Assembly: GCF_030253575.1 (NCBI RefSeq)
Contig: NC_080558.1
Location: 34,417,611-34,481,610 of the forward strand
DNA from: Rhododendron vialii
Lineage: Eukaryota > Streptophyta > Magnoliopsida > Ericales > Ericaceae
Length of the DNA stretch: 64,000 bases
Reading direction: 5' to 3'
Shown here: positions 23,162 to 33,900 of the stretch, one piece after another
Numbering within the stretch: position 1 is the first letter of the stretch
Layout: the number at the start of each line of letters is the position of its first letter
The notes under the pieces: model-generated
The model's input: only the letters and a program-made list of their open reading frames with translations
What the model was told of the DNA's origin: nothing
Database searches by the model: none
Made by a program: the position numbers and the translations under genes

Positions 23162-23266
23162 ATGAGCAATTTAACCCGAAGAATATTGCAGGGAGATTTT
23201 GACGAATTTTTCTCCGATGAAGAGGAGACTACAGCAGCGCAACTAATTATGCAAAACAAAAGAGGG
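23162..23266 (+). pseudogene. Possible PIF/Harbinger transposase N-terminal fragment
   Basis: A TATA-like TATAAATAAG near 23084 precedes an ATG at 23162 that opens MSNLTRRILQGDFDEFF followed by an acidic EEETTAAQ stretch. The composition resembles the N-terminus of plant ALP1/HARBI1-like nucleases. Homology stops after about 35 residues and no catalytic domain follows, so at best it is a truncated copy. It could also be an unrelated chance ORF. Confidence 0.25.
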
Positions 23267-23857
23267 TACCATGTCTCACATCTTCTAGGGCTACAATCAA
23301 GTCAAGCTGAGCCGAGTCAAATTTTGAGTTGCTCAGGCTCAGCTCGCCAAACCTGAATGAAAACTTTGCTAGCAGATTCATGAAAACCTTCAACGAGGAT
23401 TGAACAAAACTAGGTTTTTCTCTTGTTGAGTTTTAACGAAAGGGGAGATGGTGATGGGTTGGCATTGACACACCAGTGCTGAAGCACAACCTTAAGATCA
23501 TTTACTGTTAGGGCGGGAGTTATGCGACAAATTTAGGTTGGGTGCAGAGCTGGTTCTGAGCTAAAGCAAGCTTTGCGGTCACTTTAAGCTTCCCAAAAGT
23601 GCGAATTTCAAGGGCCTCTCATATTTAAATACCCCTAGATATCTACTTACATTTTGTTCATTAATATAATAAAAAACTGGCCTTCTTTTGGTTTTCGCGT
23701 TAAGCCTCCATAAAGTCATGGCCGGCTTTGGTTGGGTGTGGCAAAGAGTTTAGTTTGTAAGTGGAGTGAAGTATATTTGGCCTCTCTTACATATTCTCAT
23801 GCACATAGACAGGGTTGGGATCCCCATAAGCCTCAGCCTCATTTCCCTTTGAGTGCA

Positions 23858-24030
23858 ATTTTGTTCACCCTTCTTAAAAGAGGGTAAACATTATCTTTTA
23901 TCTTATTGGTTAAAATAGTGTAGTCCAATCTATGCAATACACTTTTGTATAAGTAGTGGGATTCACACAATTTTAACCAATAGGAAGGAGGGTAATGTTC
24001 ACCCTCTTACGTGGAGGGTGAACAAAACTC
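23858..24030. mobile_element. Short foldback MITE
   Basis: The left arm (TTTGTTCACCCTTCTTA... AGAGGGTAAACATTATC... ATTGGTTAAAAT) is repeated inverted on the right (ATTTTAACCAATAGGA... AGGGTAATGTTCACCCTC... GGGTGAACAAA). Arms are about 75 bases with a short loop. It has no ORF and no clear target duplication. Confidence 0.7.
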
Positions 24031-24671
24031 AACTATTTCCTTCTCCAAGTCTCATAGAATAGTATGAATTAGGATTAACCAATGAAAACGAAGAAGAAGA
24101 AGTTTAGTTTAGGTGGGATGGATGGATGACTTTAAGGGGTGCAACAGGAAAGATAATTGTAATTGGGTCTTTGAACCCCCTTCTCTAATTCTCGGGGACG
24201 GTTATTTGCAACCCCTTATGTTCTCCATACAACCCTCTTTCTACATACAATTCACAAATCTTTTTTACTTCATCAAATTTACTACCACAACCCAACAAAT
24301 ACCGCTACATTTTCCAACATATCCCTCCACCATGAGAACCTCCATAACCACCGGTCCACCACCAACTCAACCTTCCTAATTTAAAAAAAAGAAAGAAGAA
24401 GTGCAGCCTGAGGAGGCAGCCACAGAGAGAGAGAGAGAGCATGGGCCGGTGGAGAAGGGATAAAACTCTGTTGTCGGTAGACACGATTTGTCAAAGATAA
24501 AAACATGGGCGACTGGCTATAGCTCGGGCGGTCGGGCCATTAGTCAATAATGGTGGATCCACGGTGGCAGGGAGGGAGGAATCCCAGTGTAATGGGTTCT
24601 AAAAAAAAAATCTGGAATCCAAAAATGCTATTGTTTACTTCCATTTTTGGCCAAAATTCAGAAAATCAATT

Positions 24672-26461
24672 TGTTGGTTAGAAGAAAGCCTTGAATGAAG
24701 GTCTCATGCATCAAAAAGCCTCATGATCGGTCATCCACGAAATCGGGCCGATTTGAATGCCACTAATCGAGTTGAGTTTTCAAAGGCCTGGGCCGAATTA
24801 TGCCTAAGATTTTGTTATCACAAGCCCAAGCCCAAGCCCAAGATTGGCCGAAGACTTGGGTTGACCCACTAGATCTGAGTGTTTTATCCAGGCCTAGGCC
24901 AGTTTTTAGAAATAATAAGGCCTTCTAAGTGGACCTAAATCAGTTAAAACCCAAGTTTTCTTTCCAAACTTGGGCTCGCATGGCTTATAAAGAGAAGAGG
25001 CCTATGATGCTCCTCAAGTTCATGCCCAAGTAATAGATGGGCCTACTTCTTTAAGAAAACGTCACCTATGGCCTTCAGTTGGTAGGGAAAAGGTCTCAAG
25101 CTGCTCACAAACAGCTCAAAGGTCTAGAATGTTCTTGCTGGGCAGATCTAGGTAAGCTGCTTGTAGGTCTGAGTCTTTACTATCCTTCAGCATGAAGCAA
25201 GGCTTGGGACACATGGCAGCCATGCATGGAGACATCCCATGCAGCTCACAAGTAGCTTAGGCCTGGACAAGCAGCTCAAAGGCCTCTATCTAACATCACA
25301 TAAGCTGCTCACAAGCAGCTCAATCAGGCCTGCGTTTTTGGCCTTGGTGGGCCCAAATATCCCTTTTTTATAAACATCCATGCTCACAAGCAGCTCAAAG
25401 GCCCCAAGCTGCTCACAAGCAGCTCAAACGCCTAGAATGTTCTTGTTTGGCAGACCTGAGTAAGCTGCTTACAAACAGCTCAAGGTCTGAGTGGACCCCA
25501 TCCTTCAGCATAAAGCAAAGCCAAGAACATGTGACGTACATGCAGCTCTTGGAGCTGTTGGTGAATGACTCATGCAGACCTAAGCAAGTTGCACACAAGC
25601 AGCTCACTCAGGTCTGGTTAATCTTTTGATTCTCGATTCTTCTTTCATAAGGAATCAAGATTAGAAGATTTACGGGCCCACAAGAGATAGAGGACCAATA
25701 AAATGGTAGGAAGGCCTGGAGAAGTATTGGTCTTCAGCAGTGGTGGGCCCAGAGGATGTCCAATCAAGCAGTAGCTTGAGTGTTGAAGCAGCTTAAAGGC
25801 TTGGATGCTGAAATTCCTTTTGCTCTTTTACAAAGTTTTATGCAAAAAATGAGGATTTTTCAGGCCTTGGCCCTTTTCTTGGAGTGAAAAGCACGTTTTG
25901 GTCAAAGAACAACCCCTCATTGGAGCATTTCGAAGCTGCTCAAGCCTAAGCCTCTGCTAGAAGGCCACATGGCAGCCATGCATGAAGGCCTGTGAAAGCA
26001 GCTCAAGCCCTGGAAGCATTGCTTATAAATACCAGAATTGAAGGCCTTGGCAAAGGTTCCCGACCATCAAGCCCACAACTTATCTAAATTACAATTCAAT
26101 TATCTTTTATCTTAGGGTCCCCGACCATCAAGCCCCCGGCTTATGCAAATTTATTTTTCATTTATCTTTACTTTCCCGTTCAATTTAGCCAAGCCTAGGT
26201 TTTATTTCATTTCTTTGTAACCAGACTTTGTTAAACCGTTAATAAAGTCATTTTAATTCTGTTTTAGGCCTTATTCTACTTTTCTTTCCATTTTTCACAC
26301 AGTTAGGAAATACTAAGTCCTTATCCCGACAAGACAAATCACGAACCACATACGGCTTCACCCCTTAGGTCGTACGCAATAGCTCAATAAGAAGTCAGAT
26401 TGAGGCTTTCAGGCCTTAATACAAATTTGGGCAGCAATCCTACCCTGGCACACTCGCAACA
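24672..26461 (+). mobile_element. Solo-LTR-like segment with U3 tandem palindromes
   Basis: The segment has LTR-like architecture: a TGTTGG start (24672), a repeat-rich U3-like region, a TATA box TATAAATA (26024-26031), an AATAAA (26241-26246) about 215 bases later, and a CAACA end (26461). A TGGCAC string near 26446 could be part of a primer-binding site, in which case the LTR would end slightly earlier. I found no exact 5-bp target duplication and no second LTR, so it may be a solo LTR or a truncated element. Boundaries are approximate. Confidence 0.45.
25085..25625. repeat. Tandem array of AGCTGCT...AGCAGCT palindromes
   Basis: About ten copies of a short palindrome of the form AAGCTGCTCACAAGCAGCTC occur, some half-length or mutated. 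A larger unit of about 308 bases is also duplicated: AAGCTGCTCAC at 25098 and 25406, each followed by CTAGAATGTTCTTG. More scattered copies lie up to 26010. It sits in the U3-like part of the LTR-like segment. Confidence 0.8.
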
Positions 26462-27814
26462 TTTGCCAATTCGATTTTTGCACTTTTTGTGGAGAAACAA
26501 CCATAGAATTTTGAATTTTTAAATTTGGAACAGTAAATCAGATGTCCAATTTCGAAAAACCGTTGCCAAAATTGGAAGTTAACGTCCGAAATAATCAAAA
26601 GAATGCAGAAGTTGAGCTCCGAAACTTGTTCGGATGTTAAGTTCCGAATCATAGGGATGAAATCGAGAGTTAAATTTTGAAATATTTGACATTTCTTGAA
26701 AATTAATTTTCGAAATTTCTGTTGAGCTTGTAGATAGGTGATCGCATTTGTTGAAATTAAATCGCATGAAACGGTAAAGGTGAGTTTGAAGTACCAGATA
26801 GTAGTGGAATGAGTGTGAGCAATTACCGATTGGGTCTCTCTCTCTCCCCTCTGTTTTTCATTGAAAATATTCGCGGGGATGGAGGGAGGCGATAAAGGAG
26901 AAAGATGAAGATGAGAAAGTTTTTGCAAATTGAGGCATTTTTGTCTTTACACAGTGGGGTATTTCTGTTTTAAACTTTTTAATTTTAAATGGGTTATATG
27001 GAGAAGATTGTGGGTTGCAAATAGCTAGCCCGGGTCTTTTTTGTTATTCTCTTTTAATTTTTACTAGATTCGGTCAATTTTTTTAGATTAATTATTTGTC
27101 TTGATGAGAAGAATCGAAAAAATATAAAACATAGTCCAAATTCGAAAAAAGTTCACTACAAAATAAAAAAAAATATTTTGACGAAAAATATACTCCAATT
27201 TTTTATTTTCTTTAACGTCGTCTTATATGAATTTTTTCAACTTATATTTTTATATTTTCTTATTCCCCTCGTTGAGTGGAACAACGTGATACTTTTTGTA
27301 GTAGAAACTATGACAAAAAGTTGAAAGAAATAACTACAAATCAAATAATACTGACTATTTCTATCTAAACAAATATTAACCTATTTTGGCCTAATAAATT
27401 AAATGTCTTATTTTTTTGTCCTTATTCAAATTTTTTCCACATTTGTTAGTTTTTCGTCGATTTTTTTATGAAGTGGTTATTTCTCAAAATACTTGGATAA
27501 AAGTAAAAAAAATTTACTTTTCTGATTTTTGTTATCGAGACGAATCAATACCCTAGAAAAGATTGACGCAAAACTAACAAATACGAAAAAAATTTAAATA
27601 ATGACAAAATTTTCAGATTTAAGTTAAGTCTAAAAGAACGGAGCCTAAAGTTATGATGAGATAAATTTAAAAAATAATTTTTTTATATAAAAACCCAATT
27701 ATTTTTTTAAATAAATACAAAAAAATTATACAAAATGTATTTATTTTTGGGTTGAAAAAGGCCCTTTAGTTATGGGCATATTCACCAGCAAAGGAGGAGG
27801 GGAGCTTAAATAAA

Positions 27815-28855
27815 GCGTGAGTTTAACGTATTGGACGAATGTCCTTTGAAACGTTTTGTAAAAATACTTGCGACGTGAGCAGGTAGCGCATCGGATTGTG
27901 GTGGTAGGTAGTGCCCGACAGTGGTGGTGCGTCCCTGGTTTGGGAGGAGAGATCGGGAGAGAGTATAGAGGAAGGAGGTAGTGGTACTTCGGGGGTGGTG
28001 GCGGTGGGTCTGGGGTTTGGGAGGGAGGAGGAAGTGGAGGGGGGGGAGATTTAACACGCAGATTGGGGGGTTAGTCGGAGGTTAAGAGCATCTCCAGCCT
28101 TGACTCATTTTAAAACTCAAATTTAAAAATAGAATAAAAATTATAAAAATCTCTCTCTAATCTTTGACTCAAATCCTTCCTCATTTTGGGTTTTACCTAT
28201 TTCTTTGCCCAAATCTGAGACGACTTTTGCCTTGACCCATTTTTTCAATGGCTAGTTAGAGAGAGAGAGAGAGAGAGAGGGGGGGGAGGAGGGAGAGAAC
28301 CTTGTCGGCAGTGGCGGCGGTCTAAGAGGCGATGCAGAAAGTGGCGGTGGCGTTGTGACCTCTAAGTCTTATTGGGTCCCCCAGAGTTATCTTCTTTTCT
28401 GACCTCCGATGATGATGATGAACGAGTTTCAGAGTTGTCTTTTGTGGTTGTGTCCGGTTCTGGATTTTGTGTGAAATTTTGTGTGTTTGATTCTAGAGGA
28501 GAGAGAGACAGAGATGGAGAGAGAAGAGTACTAGGTCTTCTCATTTCGGATTTGATTGTTTTACCTTATTTATGATTATGCCATTAAAATAAAATGCATA
28601 TATATTTGGGTTTAATGGTTGGAGATGTACCTACTCAAAATGAGTTTTTACTCAAAATTTAATTCAAATTTGAGGAAAAAAAATAGGTGAAGGCTGATGC
28701 TCTAAGGGGATAAACCAAAGCCTAGGCAATTCCAAGATGCGCCATGTAAACCAAAGACGCATTCCCAAGATGCGCTACTTACTGACGTCGCAAGTATTTT
28801 TACAAAACGTTTCAAAAGACATTGTCCAATACGTTTCCAAAACGCGGACAGATCG
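27815..28855. mobile_element. TIR element carrying a nested MITE, just upstream of the nucleoside hydrolase gene
   Basis: Bases about 27822-27895 (CGTATTGGACGAATGTC... AACGTTTTGTAAAAATACTTGCGACG) are repeated inverted at about 28775-28840, giving arms of roughly 75 bases. The interior carries GGTGGTG-rich sequence and a second element at 28083-28707. The superfamily is unclear; arms this long suggest a MULE-like type. It ends about 120 bases before the start codon of the next gene. Confidence 0.6.
28083..28707. mobile_element. PIF/Harbinger (Tourist-like) MITE nested in the TIR element
   Basis: The left end TAAGAGCATCTCCAGCCTT and the right end (inverted) TTAGAGCATCAGCCTTCAC match at GAGCATC and CAGCCTT and are flanked by TAA, a 3-bp target typical of the Harbinger superfamily. 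The interior has a GA run near 28260 and no supported gene. Confidence 0.55.
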
Positions 28856-28973
28856 GCGAAAGCGCAATCATTTGTCGACGATTGATTTGAGATCATCGTT
28901 TTGATAGTGGCAAGCATATATTTTAAATCGGATTCCGACTAGAAAGTGTCAGGATTCGCAGCGGAGACAATTG

Positions 28974-29041
28974 ATGGCAGCAGTTGTGGAACCCAAGAAG
29001 ATCATCATCGACACCGACCCCGGCATCGGTAACGGATCCTG

Positions 29042-29091
<50 letters not shown>

Positions 29092-30734
29092 TCCTTTCAT
29101 CTTTCAACTTACAATCACAGACGACCACTGAACACATCTTGTTTCCAGTTTTACGACCATCTCTATTTTTCAGTTCTCTCTTTTTTCCCCATCTTGGTTT
29201 GAATTTTAGGAGAAATTCATCCTGTTTCCGACTTTCTTTAATTCTCTACAATCAACAGACCAAAACTGCGCTGATAGAATTAAGAGTTGAGCGAAACGTA
29301 GAGGAGGAGGAGTGGATTGAAAACATGGTAGAAACTTCTCAAGCTTTGCTTAAGCTTTAATTGGGGCTGCCAGTAGTGGATGGTGGGATTGGTTTCTATG
29401 ATTAGTCGAGGTGCACGTGAGATGACCTGGACACCTAAGTTTCGGACAAAAGAAACATGTTGGAGGGTGTCAAAGCATCCAACTCAAAATTAATTGACAA
29501 TGAGTGAAGAGGCCATCCATGGTTGTATTCTAGTTTTAGATGCGATATAATTAACCAATGTGGGAGAAGCTCTGACAGATTGAAACGTGGGGGTGAGTAG
29601 TTAGATCATAAGTGAATAGCTAATACTCCCTCCGTCCCAATTTAATTATCCTTTTTGGGAGTTCGTGCTATTTTTCAATTGATTATATCTTGTAATTTAT
29701 AATTTATAATGTTTTATGTGATTTCGAAAACATTATATTATAGAATTAATCGAGATCTATCAAACAATATCCATATTTGATATGAAATTAATTATGGATT
29801 GAAGATATAACTAGTTTTTTAGCCGGTTAGAATAGAACGATGGACAATTAAATTGGGATGGAGGGAGTAGTTTTAATTTATGAGGAGATAATGGTTGGAA
29901 TTTATTTTTTGAATTTAAAAGATAAAACTCTAGAGATTAGGGTTTGTTTGGATCTAAGGAAAAGAAAGGAAACGTTAAAAATATATTTGATTCCATCCAT
30001 GGTACATTGCTCCTTTACTTTATTATTATTATTATTATTATTATTTTCCCTCCCCGTGTTTGGTTTGAAAAGAAAATGAGAAGAAAATAGAAAAACATAG
30101 TTTTGAGCACAGTACTTTCCCTTTCATTTTCCTCACACTTTATTTTTTTTAACAATTTTCTCTTCTCTTCCTTTCCTTTCCACATGTTCCAAACAGACCG
30201 TGGGATAGTTTGTGGAGGCTTTTAAAGCCCTATTACCTTTGCATATGGTATAGATAGATAGATTCGAAGGCAATTGAATGCATGATATTCAAACATTTTC
30301 TGCTATGGCACTGAATTTTGTTCCCAGAGATTTGAGTGGCCATAAGAAGATTTGGTAATTATCCTTTTTAAATTGTTGTGTCTATTCTAAGGCCTTACAA
30401 GAAAAGATGCATGCAGATGATGCCATGGCAATATTTGTGGCGTTACGGTCACCAGAAGTGGAAGTGATTGGACTTACAACGATATATGGAAATGTCTATA
30501 CAACACTTGCTACTAGAAATGCATTGCATTTGGTAATATGCTCTTCTTCTATGAGAAACCAAAAAAAAAATTTTAAATGATAAAGGTGAATGGATCTTGT
30601 AAAGCTTTGATTCAATTCTATATCTTTTTGACAAAAATAACTCTCTGTTGGGGAGCAAAGGTTTTGATAAAATGTTCCAATCAATCAAATATTTTTGTCA
30701 GATATAGTTTTCTACTAGTACTTCTATTAACTCA

Positions 30735-30779
<45 letters not shown>

Positions 30780-30938
30780 GTTCAGTTGGAGGTTGCGGGG
30801 AGGACTGACATCCCGGTGGCTGAAGGATCTCATGTCACAGTAACTGTATGTAAGACTCTTGATCTTGATTTGTATGAAGTAATGTCCATTAAGATTGCAT
30901 CTTGTCATTGCACTTTTTTTTTTCCTTTTAGTGGTGCT

Positions 30939-30969
<31 letters not shown>

Positions 30970-33900
30970 AATCTATCTATCTTGTTAGAATACCAAAGGA
31001 TAAAGCAATGGTCAAGTTCTTTCCAAAGTCATTGATCAAACTTGTGACTAGTGTTTGTACTCCTGTAATGTTTCCCTTTTAACTGGATATGAGTTACATT
31101 CTTAAGATATGGGCAATTAAGTATTGAGTTTACTTGTGAATCTAGTTAATATCATTGATATTTGTGGTTTTCTACTTAGGGTGTTTAATAGGTTTAGTGG
31201 ATAATTGGTCAAAGTTTGATTAATTTACGTACAAGTATATACTAGATACTAACCCATGAAAGTTTCTCTTGATTTATTGAGTTGTATTTGATACTTTCTT
31301 GAATAAAGTTTTTTTTTTTTTGAATTTCTGCATCAAGGATCAAAATTTGATTTTACTATGTTGTTTCGTTAGCTAGGAAAACTAAAATATGTTGGAAACA
31401 TCTTGGAAGAACTTCAAAAACATAAGGGAAGTAACAAAAGATTTTGGAAATGTATGAAAATTTCATTGTCGTACTTTTAAATTCTAAATAGGTGTTGAAA
31501 CAACTCAATAATTGAGTATGTTTCATATGGATTTGGTGCGTTTCAACATGCTTTGGTGTAAACATTGGAATGTTGCGAATGCACAAATGCGTCGTTTTGC
31601 ATTCCTAAGAAATGCATACGTCAACTGCAAAGGAACAAAAGGTAGTTCCCTGTTCTGAAGATTACAAACTAGAAAATAGATGAATGAGAAGACAATAGTA
31701 CTTATCTAAGTTAAGGAGACAATTATGTTCATCTTCATTCTTTTTTCATGTCCATTTACCTAACAACTTATGCATGCCTGCCAAAATATAATAATCTACT
31801 GATACTGGAATGAAGGTGTTGATTGAAGTGCTAGTTGCCATTGCTGAACAACTAAGAAATGCCCACTAAAATAAACTTATTGGATGGTTACTTGATTGAA
31901 GGAGTTGAATCAACTTCTAAGAAATGGCAACTACACTTGCTTGATTGGAAATATTTTTTTAGTATATGTCCTGTTTTTTCCAATCTGGAGGAGGAATTTA
32001 TCTTATGCATTCTGGTGGAACTTGTTTCCATCACTTACTATGGTGAGAAGGTTCTTGATTGCTTTAGGTATTTGCTTGAAGCTCCTGGTGTGTTATACAT
32101 CTTTATCTTGAATGCTGTGCAACAGATGATTGTTTAGTGTTCTGGCCTTGATGTCTTCTGATATGTTAATTGTTGTATCTAAACAACCAAGAAGGAACTA
32201 GTAAAATTCAATTTGTTGCTGATTGAAAGCCAAATTACATCTTTATGCACTTGAACACCATCGCGGACCATTAACAATAATGGAAAATTACTAATTATCT
32301 TGCTACAATTGAAGAAAAGGAAACAACACATAGGCAATAGAAAGGCACTCGGTGATGGTGTGTTGCAGAAAACTGCTCATGGTAATGGAAGTCATTTGAG
32401 TTATTTTGTTCCTGTTTGTAATTTTCTTCTACTGACTAAGTCAAATCAAATAACTGGCAGAATCTTCTGTCAATATGATTATCTCAACCTAGTTAGAATT
32501 TAGATGTCTGTTTGAGCAATACAAAAATTTGACGGGTCAATGAAATGGAGAAATTATGAAAATGTCATCAGTCGATCAACAGTGTTTTCTTCACCCTTGG
32601 AAGGGTTCTTTTGAGTTTTTATTTTTATTTTTATTTTTGTTCATGTATTGCCAGGAGCAGTTACCATAAGGCTTTAACACTTTGTAGTTCTTCAAGTTTA
32701 TGATTTTAAAATCCAGTTTTTGGGATAAAAACCTTGGCTAGTTTAGTTATCCGTCATTTATGTGGATATCATTTTTTGAAATTGTAATACCTCTAGTGTT
32801 ACAGAAGATTCAAGTTCACCTCATTTATTTGCTCACATGAGTATCTGTTTTTCCTTTTCTTGTCAAAATTATCTGAACTCTGAATTTTATGCATACTGTC
32901 ACAATTTTTACCCTTACAAGTAACATGCTGCAGCTGAACTGTAAAATTGACTTTTGTATTTCTGGCTGAGTGAAGAAAGGTACAAAACTCCGAATAGCTG
33001 ATTTTGTACATGGTGCTGATGGACTGGGCAACCAAAACTTCCCCCCGCCACTAGGAAAGCCAGTTGAACAGTCAGCAGCTGCTTTTCTTGTGGAGCAAGC
33101 CACCCTTTATCCTGGAAAAGTCACTGTGGTGGCGCTCGGGCCTCTGACAAATATTGCTCTGGTCAGGTTCTTGATGTTCTTTAATGTGTTTTGAAAGAAT
33201 GCTTCTGATTGCCAATTGTGTAATGTTAGGTAGGATGTTGCTTATTTGGTTTAACAACTGATGCAGGCTATTCAATTAGATCCTGCATTTACTAAGAATA
33301 TTGGGCAGATTGTTGTTCTTGGCGGTGCTTTTGCAGTAAATGGAAATGTGAATCCAGCTGCGGAGGCCAATGTAAGTTGCTCATTGTTTGTCTACGTGGA
33401 CAGCTAGTGTCGATACTGTGACCTCAAAACCCCCAAGAATGGTGCTTACAAATGTCTCAAGTACCTCCAGTTTCCTGACTTGTCTAAACTCGAATTAAGT
33501 TGAGTAGTCATGTCCCTGTCATGTAGCTGAAAATGTGTTCCGAGTTGGTTTTCATTTAGTTGTTCGCATGAGTTGCGTGAGTTTGCTTAGCATGTCTTAT
33601 GTTAGTCAGTCTTCAGCCAGAGTATCAGGGTCTACAGTGTCATAGGAAGTTCAGCTATTCATAAATGTAGTTTCTTGTTTTCAAGATCGAAAAGTTCAAG
33701 CTATGCTGTAATCGTGGTCACTTTGAAGTTTGGTGTATTAAATGTCCTTGGTGCTCCTGGATTGGACCAGATTTTTGGAGATCCAGATGCTGCAGACATT
33801 GTGTTCACAAGTGGAGCAGATGTTTTGGCTGTTGGCATTAATGTTACCCATCAGGTTTTTATGACAGGTAATACTTTGTGTCACCTACATGTTTATATTA

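Larger units (their letters stand above)
24193..27037. mobile_element. Second MULE-like element, interrupted by an LTR-like segment
   Basis: The left end near 24193-24245 (GGTTATTTGCAACCCC, then GTTCTCCATACAACCC) is matched inverted at about 26985-27035 (GGGTTATATGGAGAAG, then GGGTTGCAAATAGC). The shared ATTTGCAAC core also occurs in the 0.9-9.5 kb MULE ends. The right part (26580-26740) carries the same TCCGAA-type motif. No transposase is present; most of the interior is a different repeat (24672-26461). It is a non-autonomous relative of the first element. Confidence 0.6.

Noticed and set aside
24113..24379. 88-codon ORF at the left end of the second MULE-like element
   Set aside because: It crosses the TIR and has no recognisable domain.
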